Shown: positions 39,136 through 49,031, counted from the stretch's first letter. The stretch: DNA of 64,000 nt from Chloropicon primus (GCA_023205875.1 CP060762.1:124001-188000), one strand, 5' to 3'. Translations and numbers: made by a program. Notes: generated by a model not told the origin, from the sequence alone.

Positions 39136-40011
39136 ATGGGCCTTCTTACTGTGATTAAGAAAGTGAAGGCGAAGGAGAAAGAGATACGACTTCTTATGGT
39201 GTAAGTGAATCTCCGGCACGACATCCTCAACCTTTCCGCCTCGACACTCCTCGCTCCCTCCCTCTCTCTCTCCGGAGCTGGACCAAAGCTAAACGAGGAC
39301 GATGATGACCTTGACAATCCTGGCGACGCACAGGGGACTCGATAATGCGGGGAAGACTACGATCGTGAAGAAGCTCTGCGGAGAGGACGTCTCGAAGACG
39401 AGTCCGACCCTCGGCTTCGAGATAAAAACTTTGGCGCACAACGGGTAAGTGAGGACGAGGGGGGAACTCGGGTCCAAACCCGAACCAGACCTTGGTCTTG
39501 GCCTTGGTGGTGGTGGTGGTGGTGGTTCCCGAGCGCCTGGCTTGACTTTGCCCCTCTCTTGGGGTGGCGACGGCAAGCGAAGTGAGGGGTTTTGCTCACG
39601 AATGGACGGGTTCTTCGTCTGGGCTGCAGGTACAAGCTGAATATTTGGGACGTCGGAGGACAGACTACGCTACGCTCGTATTGGAGGAACTACTACGAGC
39701 AGACTGAGGGTTTGATTTGGGTTATAGACAGCACTGACGTGAGGCGGCTGAAGGACTGCAAGGAGGAGCTCCACAAGCTTCTCGTGGAGGAGAGGCTTGC
39801 TGGTGCGACTCTGCTCATCTTTGCGAACAAGCAGGACATTTCGGGTGCCCAAAGCAGCAAAGAACTTCTCAAGGCACTGGAGCTGGACAAGATGGGCGAA
39901 AGGCACTGGAAGATCGTCTCTTGCAGCGGGATCACGGGGGACGGGGTGCGCAAAGGGCTCAACTGGGTGGTGGAAGACATAGCAGCTAGAATTTACATGT
40001 TTAATTCGTGA
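39136..40011 (+). CDS. ARL2: ARL2 small GTPase
   Basis: Three exons, 39136-39200, 39334-39444 and 39630-40011, in phases 2 and 2, give 185 residues, the family length. Sequence order is [21 protein letters not shown]-loop [14 protein letters not shown], switch [13 protein letters not shown], switch [37 protein letters not shown], then a C-terminal helix. Gly2 is present, but as in ARL2 it is followed by Leu-Leu and so is likely not myristoylated. ARL2 binds tubulin cofactor D and regulates alpha/beta-tubulin dimer assembly, and it has mitochondrial roles. All three exon junctions fall inside conserved motifs and restore them exactly, so the model is reliable. Confidence 0.96.
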
Positions 40012-40212
40012 CGCGCGATTGATGTGGTGGCGGGGCGCTGCTCCCCACAAGGGAGGGGCCGCACCAGCACCCGCGCGCCAGCTGTTTCTCATTTATTTTC
40101 TGTTTCGTGATTCATAAACTTCCCCTCGCCCGGGAAAATACGTGGCGTATCCATGATGGGTCGACCCCTTGCGCCGCACTCAAGATACCCCCGCTTGGAC
40201 CTTGGTCCGAGC

Positions 40213-40908
40213 TCACTTCTTCGCGTAGGACACCCTCATGGAGTTCTCTTTCGTGATTTGGAAACCCTGAAGCCCGCTGAGAGCGACACTGGACTCCATC
40301 TCGTTCCCGAACTCCACGAAGGCGATGCCTGGCCTCGTCTCGACCATCCTCACCTCCTTAAAACCAGGAAACTGCTCGAACAGCATAGCTATCATGGCCT
40401 GGCTTGTCGCCGGAGGAAGGTTCTGTACAAAGAGAATGTTGTGCGGCGGCTCTTCCGAGTCGAGGGTCCCCGCCAATGCCGCACCTGCAGCGAAAGGCGC
40501 CTGCTGGTCGGGCCGGCTCCCGCCCTTCCTCATCGCTGCCCTCTTCTGCAGGGCCTCCCTCTTCTCCTTGTTAACCCTCGCCGTCTCCGCCTTGTCGCGC
40601 GACACGTACGTTCCATCAAGCTTCGCCACCGCATCCGACTTGGTCTTCGCGTAAGCGATCTTCATCGGCTTGTCGTAGAACGGGAAGCCCTGCATCAACC
40701 GCAATGCGTTCGTCGCGCTCGTGATGTCCTCAAACACCACCCAAGCCTGCCCCCTCAACCTGTAGTTCTTCATGCACACGATGTCCAGTATCTTGCCAAA
40801 TTGCGAGAACACCGCGTGAAGCGACTTGCGCAGCTCATCCTTGCTCAGCTTCTCGTACAAGTTGCTCACGTACACCGTCTGGTTCGGCAAACTCCCGTCT
40901 ATGCTCAT
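40213..40908 (-). CDS. U1A / U2B'' spliceosomal snRNP protein (two RRMs)
   Basis: 231 residues, single exon. RRM1 begins QTVYVSNLYEKLSKDELRKS (RNP2 VYVSNL) with RNP1 RGQAWVVFED and the U1A/U2B''-type MQGFPFYDKPMKIAYAKTKS. A charged linker (KEKREALQKRAAMRKGG) leads to RRM2 with ILFVQNLPPATSQAMIAMLF and RNP1-like PGIAFVEF, ending RVSYAKK. The family binds U1 or U2 snRNA stem loops. A single SNF-like protein may do both, as in flies. The ATG at 40908 (MSIDGSLPNQTVY) is the family start. Convergent with ARL2. Confidence 0.93.
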   Translation of the reverse strand: MSIDGSLPNQTVYVSNLYEKLSKDELRKSLHAVFSQFGKILDIVCMKNYRLRGQAWVVFEDITSATNALRLMQGFPFYDKPMKIAYAKTKSDAVAKLDGTYVSRDKAETARVNKEKREALQKRAAMRKGGSRPDQQAPFAAGAALAGTLDSEEPPHNILFVQNLPPATSQAMIAMLFEQFPGFKEVRMVETRPGIAFVEFGNEMESSVALSGLQGFQITKENSMRVSYAKK

Positions 40909-40918
40909 CTTCCAGCCA

Positions 40919-41230
40919 CCCACGCACGCACGCACGCACGCACGCTTGCTTCAAAAGAGGAATCGCCAATCAGACACACAACACACACACACACACACAC
41001 ACTTCCTCGCTTCTCCTTCCGCACCGATCAACCTCACGAACGAACAAAGGAAGGAAAGACACCAACCTCCTCGTCGTCTTCGGTGGTCGAAACGAAGCAA
41101 ATCAAATCAAATCAAATCAAATCAAATCAAATCAAATCAAAGGTTTTCGCTGCACGATCGGTCCACTTCTCCTTCCGCACCCACCCACCCACCTCACGAA
41201 CGAAGAAAGGAAAGACACTACCACCTCCTC

Positions 41231-41275
<45 letters not shown>

Positions 41276-41367
41276 TTCGGTGGTCGAAACGAAGCAAAGG
41301 TTTCGCTGCCCTCACTCTGTTTTGTCTTCGTCTTCGTGTTTCGTTTTTTTTTTTTTTTTTTTTTCTT
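40919..41367. repeat. Simple-repeat cluster and duplicated segment between U2B'' and uL14 genes
   Basis: In the 665-bp divergent spacer lie (ACGC)n at about 40920-40945, (CA)n near 40980-41002, about nine CAAAT units at 41097-41141, (GTC)n at about 41227-41277 and a T-run near 41345-41365. Two related segments, about 41008-41100 and 41165-41300, share CTTCTCCTTCCGCAC, CCTCACGAACGAA and TCTTCGGTGGTCGAAACG. This shows a local duplication in which each copy has expanded a different microsatellite. No gene is seen. Confidence 0.85.
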
Positions 41368-41573
41368 GGGGGGTAACGTGTTTTATTAAAAGTATCCAAA
41401 TGCATGGTATTTCTTGACCCCCCCTTCCCCGCCGCCGCCTTTTTAAGATGAGATTTGTACACGATCCCCCCCACGGTGGAGGGCCCAAAGGCGAGAGGTT
41501 CCCACCGAGCAGAAAGCGGCGAAACCTTTGGCGCACGAGCAGGACGCGACGGAGTGAAGACAGAGGAGAGAAC

Positions 41574-42349
41574 ATGTCGAAGAGAGGTAGAGGAGGTGGA
41601 GCTGGAGGTAACAAGTACAGGGTTACCCTCGGTCTTCCTGTCGGTGCGCTCATCAACTGCGCCGACAACACGGGTGCGAAGAACATCTACATTATTGCTG
41701 TCAAGGTGAGGACGAGGACAAAGACGAGGGAGGAAGACTTGAGGACGACCACGACGACCACGACGACCACGAGGAGGAGAAGGAGGAGGAGGAGATCATG
41801 TGGGTGTGTCTCTCCCCCCCTTTTCTCTCTGTGTGTCTCTCTGCGTCTGTCTCTTGCGTTGGTTTTCTCTCTCCTCTCGAGCAGGCGTCGCCCTCGCGGC
41901 GTGGTGCTTGGTTGATCCCGAGGAGCAGCGGGGACTCTGGTCTCTCAAGGGGGATCTCGCCTTGATCGAAGACAAACGCTGGAGCTTTTTTCTGACACGG
42001 AAGAACCAACTTTTTTTCTTCTTGTTCTTGTTCTTGTTCTTGTTCTTGTTTTTAGGGATGGGGTGCTCGCTTGAACCGTCTTCCTAGCGCTTGCAGTGGG
42101 GATATGGTCATGGCCACCGTGAAGAAGGGAAAGCCTGACTTGAGAAAGAAGGTGCATCCGGCTGTCGTGGTGAGGCAGAGGAAGGCGTTCAGGAGAAAGG
42201 AAGGAACTTGGATCTATTTCGAAGACAACGCCGGGGTGATTGTCAACCCCAAGGGAGAGATGAAGGGTTCCGCCATCACCGGACCTGTTGCCAAGGAGTG
42301 CGCCGACTTGTGGCCACGTATTGCCTCCGCTGCCAACTGCATCGTTTGA
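41574..42349 (+). CDS. RPL23: Cytosolic ribosomal protein uL14 (RPL23)
   Basis: Two exons, 41574-41705 and 42056-42349, phase 0, encode 141 residues, the standard length. [20 protein letters not shown] and [18 protein letters not shown] are in exon 1. Exon 2 resumes [20 protein letters not shown], then [20 protein letters not shown] and [18 protein letters not shown]. uL14 sits at the subunit interface of the 60S ribosome. The 350-nt intron is the longest found here. It ends in a (TTCTTG)n pyrimidine tract and TTTTTAG. It contains GAC/CAC-type triplet runs near 41740-41780. Confidence 0.97.
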
Positions 42350-42794
42350 GTGAAGCGCGAGGGAACCAAACGCCGTTTTGTTTCACGGACGACAACAATA
42401 GATGAAAATTATGGACCAGCCGAAGGGTCGTGTCCTGAAATTTATAAAACAAAACCTTACCATAGAAAGACCCCCGCCTGGCTTGCTCCGCCAGCCCCTC
42501 CTTCCCGTTCCCCCTCCCTCGAACACTGCACACGCAGACAGACAGAGAGTGAGTGAGAGAGAGACCGGTCCCGCTCGAGGAGGTAAACCTGCAAATGGAT
42601 GTGACAATGAGAGGGGGGCACAGAGAGAGAGAGAGAGAGTGTGTGTGTGTGTGTGGAGTGAAGTGCCTCTCTCTCCTTCTCCTCCCTCCCTCCCACCCCC
42701 CCTCCCCCCCTCCCTCCCTCCATCATGATCATGGCCAAGTCTCCCTCGTCCCTCCGATCAGTCGAACCGTGGATTGGACAGAAGAGCATCGAGG
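42350..42794. other. Intergenic between uL14 and plastid IscA genes
   Basis: 445 bp. It has (GA)n and (GT)n near 42620-42652 and C-rich tracts near 42695-42718. Several frames stay open through it because of the repeats. None matches a known protein or joins the downstream exon in frame. Confidence 0.5.
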
Positions 42795-43713
42795 ATGGAG
42801 ACGAAGGCAGCAGCGAGGGCGGAGGGTTCGTGGAGGGCAGGAGGGCGAGGGTGGAGGACAGGGAGGTGGGAAGGAACGCAGTGGACGAGACCACACCTCG
42901 CCTCGTCCAAAGCGTCGCCTTTCTGCCCTTTCGCGTACGGGACTTGTTGTGCGAAGAGGTTTGGGCTCGCGATGTCGTCACGCGGTTGGACCAGAGCGAG
43001 GTCGACCGCGGGGGAGGAGCAAGCGGGTAAGGGGGACGCCAGAGACCTTCGAGGGAGCGTTTTCCCTTTTCCTTTGTTTTTTTTTCGTGTGGAGGGTGGC
43101 TCGCTGACTCCGCGGCTTCTTTCTGTTTCTCCTCGTTCTTCTTCTTCTTCACAGGTCATCTAGCTCCGTGCATCACTCTGACCGACGACGCCCTTGCTCA
43201 CCTGAAGCAGCTCAAGGAGCAGAAGAAGAGTCTTTTGGACCAGGGGCTCCAGCTCTTGCTGAGGATTGGTGTCAAGCAGGGTGGCTGTTCTGGCATGTCT
43301 TACTTCATGGATTTCGAGACACCAGATAAAGTGGTGGGCGACGACGCGGTGATGGATTTGGAAGGGGACATGAAACTTGGTAAGGGGAATGAGGCCCTTG
43401 TCCTCCCAGCGCCCACGTATTCTTCTCGTTTCCTTTCTCTCCGGCGAGTCCAGCCAAAGGTGGAAGGATGCCCGAAGGGAAGCGTCGTGGTGCTCGAGAG
43501 AGAAGTGTGGAGATCTCTCCTTTCCAACTTTTTTCTTCGTCCGAACTGACAACCAAGCCCCCCTGCTCGTTCTCAGTGTGTGATCCAAAGTCTTTGCTGT
43601 ACCTTTTCGGGATGGAGCTGGACTACAGCCACGAGCTTATCGGCGGTGGCTTCAAGTTCACCAACCCGAACGCCGAGAGCACTTGCGGTTGCGGCAAGTC
43701 GTTCTCTGTCTGA
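42795..43713 (+). CDS. Plastid A-type iron-sulfur carrier (SufA/IscA-like)
   Basis: Three exons, 42795-43026, 43155-43379 and 43577-43713, both junctions phase 1, give 197 residues. Exon 1 encodes an R/S/W-rich transit-peptide-like leader ([19 protein letters not shown], later [18 protein letters not shown]). Only this frame joins exon 2 correctly. The mature part matches plant chloroplast Isc[56 protein letters not shown] and [20 protein letters not shown]. It keeps all three cluster-binding Cys (one in GGCSGM, two in TCGCGKS). A-type carriers pass Fe-S clusters from the SUF scaffold to target proteins such as photosystem I components. Confidence 0.9.
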
Positions 43714-43963
43714 GGGGAAGGGCGAGCGACGAAGCGTGGGGAGGAGAGCGGGAGGAAGAGGGCAATTTTGAACGAAGAGTAACACTGCAATTTTGGGTTA
43801 GCCTTGGGGGAAGAGAAGGCACGTTTTGGCGCAGTGGTGTCGAGGAACCAGTAACGAAAAAACTAATAAAAATGATGTAGTTAGGTAGAGAGACTAGTGA
43901 ATTATCGAACCCCCTGGACGTTTCTCCCTGGCTCCTTGTGCACGTGATGGACTCTGCCACCCT

Positions 43964-44905
43964 TTATTTTTCTGGGACCACGCCCACTTCAGCTGGCCTG
44001 ATGACTCTATCGTGGAGGGTGTACCCAACCTTTGTTACAACAACAACGGTTCCGGGCTCTTTGTCGGGCACAGGAACCTCGAACCTCGCCTCGTGGAGGT
44101 TGGGATCGAATGGCTGGCCCGTGGGGTCGAAACGCTCCACGCCGTTCTTCTTCAAAACGGAGAGCATTTGCTTTTCGGTCATCTCGATGCCCTCGTGCAG
44201 GGATTTCAGGAATCCAAAAGCCTTCCCCTCGGCCTTGGCCTCGGCCTCGCCCTCTCCTCCTGACTTGAGGTAATCCACGTCCACCGCGGCGAGTGCTCGC
44301 TCGAAGTTGTCGGAGACGTCGAGGAGGTCCTTCACAAAGCCCTGGACCGCAAACTTTTGAGAGTTCTCTACCTGGCGAGCGGTCCTTTCTCTCAGGTTTT
44401 CCATGTCGGCCAAGGTCCTGATGAGCTTGTCCTTGTAGTCCGCGTTCTCCCCGCCCATCTTGGCCACGGTGGCCTCCAGGGCTTCGCACTTGGACCTCAG
44501 ATCGCTCAACTCCTCCTCCGCACAGGGTGCTCCTCCCTCCTCCTCCTCCTTGGGCTCCTCCTCCTGGCCCTCTCCCTCCTCCTGGGGCTTCTCCTCGGCC
44601 CCTGCTGCTGCCTTCTCCTCCGCCTTCTCCTCCTCGCTGCTCTTCGTCGAGAAGCTGAACAGCGGACGAGACGAGTGCGAGCACGTCGAAGGGGGCAGTC
44701 CACCCAACTCCCTGTGGACGCCCGCTACTGACGTGGCCGGCCGCCACCACTTCACACCATGGGGAGCAGAAGCTCTCGTGGCCACACTCTCCGGAAACGC
44801 ACCGCCTTCCGCTTCCAGGACGCCACACACGAGCCTCGCCGTCGTGGAGGAGCAAGTGCAACCCAACCTGCTCTGATGCCTCAACACTGCACGAAACATC
44901 ATCAT
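43964..44905 (-). CDS. MGE1: Mitochondrial GrpE (Mge1-like) co-chaperone
   Basis: 313 residues. Translation likely starts at one of three consecutive ATGs (44905, 44902, 44899). The leader MMMFRAVLRHQSRLGCTC is Arg-rich and presequence-like. An acidic E/K/A spacer follows (about residues 85-125). The GrpE core has LRSKCEALEATVAKMGGENA, KLIRTLADMENLRERTARQ, FVKDLLDVSDNFERALAAVD and FDPNLHEARFEVPVPDKEPG, ending GYTLHDRVIRPAEVGVV. GrpE exchanges nucleotide on mitochondrial Hsp70 during import and folding. Convergent with the plastid IscA gene. A degenerate form of the 5'-proximal repeated element (ATTCGAACG on the minus strand) lies about 110 bp upstream. Confidence 0.93.
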   Translation of the reverse strand: MMMFRAVLRHQSRLGCTCSSTTARLVCGVLEAEGGAFPESVATRASAPHGVKWWRPATSVAGVHRELGGLPPSTCSHSSRPLFSFSTKSSEEEKAEEKAAAGAEEKPQEEGEGQEEEPKEEEEGGAPCAEEELSDLRSKCEALEATVAKMGGENADYKDKLIRTLADMENLRERTARQVENSQKFAVQGFVKDLLDVSDNFERALAAVDVDYLKSGGEGEAEAKAEGKAFGFLKSLHEGIEMTEKQMLSVLKKNGVERFDPTGQPFDPNLHEARFEVPVPDKEPGTVVVVTKVGYTLHDRVIRPAEVGVVPEK

Positions 44906-45282
44906 CAACAACACCAAAACCAAAACCAAAACCACCAGTTTGCAATGACAATGCAAACTCCAGGACCAAAAAAACGAATCCCTTCCACTCGGAACCGTTT
45001 CCTCTTCTCGCTGCGTTCGAATGAGCCAAGTCCCTGGACACGAAGGTCACTCCCTTACTAAGGTCGCGCTCCTCGGTACTCGGTCTCTCTCTCTCTCTCT
45101 CTTCTGATCGCCTTCGTCTGCAAAGCGCCGAGCGATCGATCTTCTGATCACCTGAGGGCATTGATCGCCGATCGATCGGCACACGAGGAGAGGAGAGGAA
45201 GGGGAGGAGAGGGGCGGAATAGGAGGCGATCGAGGAGGCTGGGCCGCGTGGGAAGGCGACAGATCGATAGAGTGTCTGTTTT

Positions 45283-45330
45283 TCTTTCGTTCGAGTGTTC
45301 TCTGGAAGGAAACGACGATCTGGTGAGGAA
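45283..45330 (+). promoter_or_regulatory. 5'-proximal repeated element, copy upstream of iron-type alcohol dehydrogenase
   Basis: TTTCGTTCGAGTGTTCTC is followed by GGAAACGACG and TGGTGAGGA, with 36 nt between the head and tail starts, as in the other copies. The AAACGAC part matches the copies before the ankyrin genes. It ends about 20 bp before the dehydrogenase ATG and has the same orientation. The rest of the 442-bp divergent spacer to GrpE has a (CT)n patch near 45085. Confidence 0.5.
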
Positions 45331-45347
45331 GTTGGGCATCGGCAAGG

Positions 45348-46643
45348 ATGAACATAATCCAGGCCACGAACCTTCGTCCTCGTCCTCCTGGGTCGGGCAT
45401 CGGTCCTGGTTCGCGGCCATCGACTTCGAAGCGTTGGTCGCAATCTCGTCCACGGGCACTGCCTGGCTTTGAGTTCACTTCAGGGAAGATTGTGTTCGGG
45501 AGGAACGCGTTCGAGAAAGTGCCTTCACTCGTCCAGGGATATCAACAACAACTGGAGGAAGACTGCGGCGTGTTCATTGTTTGCGGAAGCGCGGATAGGT
45601 TGAGCCGACCCCTGGCGGGTGCTTTGGGGTCGGCGGGCGTGGACAATATCAAAGTCTTCCACGTGGCCAAGGAGCCGACGGTGGAGCTGGTGCAGGAGGC
45701 TACCCGCGAGGCCAAAGGGTGCGGTGTCGTGGTCGCAGTCGGGGGGGGGGCAGCGATTGACACCGCCAAAGCGGTGTCGGTGATGTTGACGAACGGTGGA
45801 GCCGATCCCGACCCGCTTGACTTTCTTGAGGTGGTCGGGCGAGGGCTGCCGATAGAAAAGCCCGGGGTTCCATTCATCGCGTGCCCTTCGACGGCGGGAG
45901 TAGGCAGCGAGGTGACGAAGAACGCGGTCCTGGGAGCCGGACCCCAGAAGGTATCCATGAGATCCCCGTTTCTCGTCCCAAGCGTAGCTGTGGTTGACCC
46001 CGTCCTCACGGTGAGCTGCCCAAAAACGACTACGGCGTACACTGGCTTGGACGCCCTCGTTCAGTGCATCGAGCCGTACTGCACACACCTAGCGACCCCG
46101 CTGAGCGATCTGTACGCGAGGCAGGGAATCGTTTACGGAGCGAGGAGTTTGAGGTTGGCCTTCGACGAGCCTCAAAACCTCGATGCGAGGGAAGACATGT
46201 CTCTTTGCGGCCTCTTCAGTGGGGTGGCCCTGGCCAACAGCAAACTGGGCAGCGTTCACGGCTTCGCGGGGGTTTTGGGAGGAATGTTTCCCACCGCGCC
46301 GCACGGGGCCGTCTGTGGCCGGCTCCTCCCGCCTTGCTGGAAATCGAATTACGAGGCCTGCCAGTCGGAAGGAAGCGAGCAGAGCTCCAAAGCCCTCAAG
46401 AGGATGGAAGAGGTGGCCTCTCTGCTCTTGGACCGCCAAAATGCCAGTGTCGAGGAAGCGCACGCGTGGATGCGCTCGCTTGTGGAGCATCTGCAGGTTC
46501 CAGGCTTGCGATCGTGGGGCATGGGGGAGAAGGACATTCCAATGGCCGTGGAAAAATCGGCTGGAAGCTCGAGTATGCAAGGCAACCCCGTAAAGCTCAG
46601 CCACGGCGTCCTCGCTGACATTCTCGCAGAAGCCCTCGATTAG
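45348..46643 (+). CDS. Iron-containing alcohol dehydrogenase family protein
   Basis: 431 residues, single exon. Rossmann-like N-domain with the NAD(P) loop AVGGGAAIDTAKAVSVML. Conserved PFIACPSTAGVGSEVTKNAV and VSMRSPFLVPSVAVVDPVL follow. The metal region is TGLDALVQCIEPY, then SVHGFAGVLGGMFPTAPHGA. Asp and both later His ligands are present, but the usual His of DALTHAIEAY is Gln here (DALVQCIEPY). A Q at this place is known in one bacterial subgroup, so this looks like a subfamily trait. The N-terminal 40 residues (NLRPRPPGSGIGPGSRPS) are Pro/Arg/Ser-rich and may target an organelle. The substrate is unknown (alcohols, hydroxyacids or maleylacetate in relatives). Confidence 0.87.
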   Translation: MNIIQATNLRPRPPGSGIGPGSRPSTSKRWSQSRPRALPGFEFTSGKIVFGRNAFEKVPSLVQGYQQQLEEDCGVFIVCGSADRLSRPLAGALGSAGVDNIKVFHVAKEPTVELVQEATREAKGCGVVVAVGGGAAIDTAKAVSVMLTNGGADPDPLDFLEVVGRGLPIEKPGVPFIACPSTAGVGSEVTKNAVLGAGPQKVSMRSPFLVPSVAVVDPVLTVSCPKTTTAYTGLDALVQCIEPYCTHLATPLSDLYARQGIVYGARSLRLAFDEPQNLDAREDMSLCGLFSGVALANSKLGSVHGFAGVLGGMFPTAPHGAVCGRLLPPCWKSNYEACQSEGSEQSSKALKRMEEVASLLLDRQNASVEEAHAWMRSLVEHLQVPGLRSWGMGEKDIPMAVEKSAGSSSMQGNPVKLSHGVLADILAEALD

Positions 46644-46812
46644 GCTTGGCGCGACCACGTTGTGGGAAGAAAATTGGTAGGACAAGAGCGTCAGGGGAAT
46701 CAGAATTCAGAGGCCAAACAACTGCGGGTGAGCTTAATGAGTGACGATGTACTACAACTGCATTTCTTATTCCAAGAAAAAGTGCGCGGGGAAACGACGG
46801 CGCCATGAGAGA

Positions 46813-48685
46813 TCACACCCTGGCGTTGGTGAACTTCTTCCAACAGGCCTGGTCGATTCTCTTGACCATGGCCTTGATCTGCTGCCCCGGTCCCAGCTCG
46901 TGCAGACTTGTCTTTCCGTTGGAGATGAGGGCCTTGACCAAGGACTCCCACTGAACGGGCTCGACGAGCTGCCTCATGAGGAGCTTCTTGATCTCTTGTT
47001 CCTCCTCGGGGAAGGGAGCGGCGGTCACGTTGGAGTAAACAGGGATCCTTGGCTTGCTCAGGGAGATCGTGGAGAGGACCTTCTCCAGGTTGTCGGAAGC
47101 AGACTGCATGAGGGGCGTGTGGAATGCTCCAGAGACGGCAACCTTCTGCGCTTTCAAGGCGCCCTTCGAGGTGGCGAGCTTGGCAAGGTGGTCGAGAGCC
47201 TTGTTGTGGCCACTCACCACACGGCCCTGAGGGAAGAGGTAATTTGCCATCTGGCAAACCACTTTGTCGTCCCCGGCCTTTTTGAAGTGGTCGACCGTCT
47301 GCTTGCAAATGTCGGAGACGTCCTTGTCGCTCAATCCGACGATGGAGAGCATTCCGTGCGGGTCTCCCATCGCCGCGGCCTCTGCCATGCTCTCGCCTCT
47401 CACCTTTACGACCTTGAGCGCATCCTTGAAGCTCATCACGCCCGCGAAGACGAGCGCGGTGTACTCCCCGAGGGAGAGCCCAGCCGTGCAGCTGCACTGC
47501 TTCACCGTCTTGTCGTTGTCTTGCTTGAACATCTCGACCGCGGCCATGGAGCAAACGAAGAGAGCGGGCTGGGCGTAGACCGTGTTGTCGAGCTTGCTCT
47601 TGGGGCCGTTCAGGCAGACGTCGAGGAGATCGTACCCCAGGACTTCCTTGGCCTCGTCGAACATCTCCTTCACGCGAGGGATGCCAAGCGTGTCCTTGAC
47701 CATCCCGACGGCCTGAGACCCCTGGCCAGGGAAAAGGAAGGCGATTGGCGTGTTCAGGCTAGCGGATGGCTGCATGGAGGCCGCTAAGGCAGGGTTCGCG
47801 GCGATCTGAGCCTGCTTCTCCTTTCTCAGCTTCTTCTCCTTCTTCCTGTCCTCCTCGTCCTTCTGCCTCTTCACCTCCTCGGGGTACTCTGGCTTGTAGC
47901 TCTTCTTCCACTGCTTGACGGTGTCCAAGCCGTAGTCGTACAGGGCCCACCAGTCGCCGATGTCCGGGTGGGGCTCAGGGCTCTTATCGGTGCCCTTGTA
48001 CTTCTTCTCCAAGGCCTTGATCTTGCCTCGGATGACCTCGTCGTCCACGGCGACCTCGATGGGGAGCTTCTTGCCTTTTTTTGTTGTTGGTCGGTTTGGC
48101 GGTGGGGGTGAAGATGAAGCAAAGAAAGAAGGGAAAAGGGGCGTCAGCGCCATGCTTTCTCTCAACGTCACGCCACGAACAAGCCGCGGGGGACGGGAAG
48201 GTTGGAACAAAACGCTCGAAAGAAAGAAAAACCACTCGGGTTGGCTGGCAAAGGAAACGCATAATGTCCCCCGCCGCGTCCCGGCTTGTCGTCGGAGGCT
48301 TACCTGGGTTGAGGTAGGGGTCGTAGTCCTCGCTCCTGATGCTGGGGTCCGCCCCGCGGCTCAGGAGGTACTCGTAGATCTCCAAGTAGCCCTCGAAGTG
48401 GGCGAGGTACGCCGCGCGATGAAGAGCCGTGAAACCCTTCGCGTCACGCTGGTTCACCACCCCACCGTTGTTTAGAATATGGTGAAGCATGTCGAGCTGC
48501 TTGTACGTCGTCGCGAAGTGGATCGGCGCACCCGCACCATTGTCCTGCGTCCAAAAGTAAGGGTCCTTCTCCATAATCTTCGCCAGCTGCTCAGGGTCCC
48601 CCAGCCTTATCGTGCTGTAGAACGCGAATGGAGGGTACTTGGGTGAAGGGGGGTACCTCCCCGTTCCTGTCATGTCTCTCGGCAT
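46813..48685 (-). CDS. Ankyrin-repeat / malonyl-CoA:ACP transacylase fusion
   Basis: Exon 1 (48685-48304) and exon 2 (48074-46813) join in phase 1 around a 229-nt GTAAGC...AAAAAAG intron to give 547 residues. Residues 1-127 are ankyrin-like: KYPPFAFYSTIRLGDPEQLA, GAPIHFATTYKQLDMLHHIL, GFTALHRAAYLAHFEGYLEI, and DYDPYLNPG at the junction. A linker follows (PHPDIGDWWALYDYGLDTVK, then a K/E-rich helix). From about residue 240 it is FabD/MCAT: IAFLFPGQGSQAVGM, then GLSLGEYTALVFAG with the nucleophile Ser (His of GHSxG is Leu), and VAVSGAFHTPLMQSA with the catalytic His. MCAT loads malonyl groups onto ACP for fatty acid synthesis. Each exon alone would begin or end mid-protein, so the fusion is real unless the splice is alternative. 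Confidence 0.85.
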
Positions 48686-49031
48686 CTTATCTTCTCACAC
48701 CACCAAAGGCTTTGGCCCTCTCTCCCTCGCTCGTCGTCCTCGTCCTCGTGTTCGCCGAGTCCTCGCTCCTTTCTGAAAAACGAAACAACACGAAACAACG
48801 AAACGAAACGAAACGAAACGCTTGAGGGAGCGTTTCAAAAAAAGAATGTCGTGGACCGAAAAGAAAACGGCCAAGATGGAGGAAGCGAGGCATGGAGGAT
48901 TGCGATGGGATGGGGAGGTGGGAGTAAAGAAAAGAAAATGCCCATGATCACCAGACTAAGATGTGGGGTGCCGATGGATGGGGGGCGAAGAGGACGGGGG
49001 CACGACTCGAAATTGTATAAATACATCATCA
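48686..49031. other. Intergenic, upstream of ankyrin-MCAT gene
   Basis: 346 bp between two minus-strand genes. It contains four or five CGAAA units near 48780-48820 and, on the minus strand, GAAACGCTCCCTCAAGCG near 48820-48838. The motif AAACGCTCCCTCGA also occurs near 12780 and 43058. The left part is A/T-richer and fits the FMO 3'UTR. No gene is seen. Confidence 0.5.

Noticed and set aside
42725-43030. Alternative frame (MIMAKSPSSLRSVEPW) as exon 1 of the plastid IscA gene
   Set aside because: It joins exon 2 in the wrong phase and stops soon after. Only the 42795 frame joins correctly.
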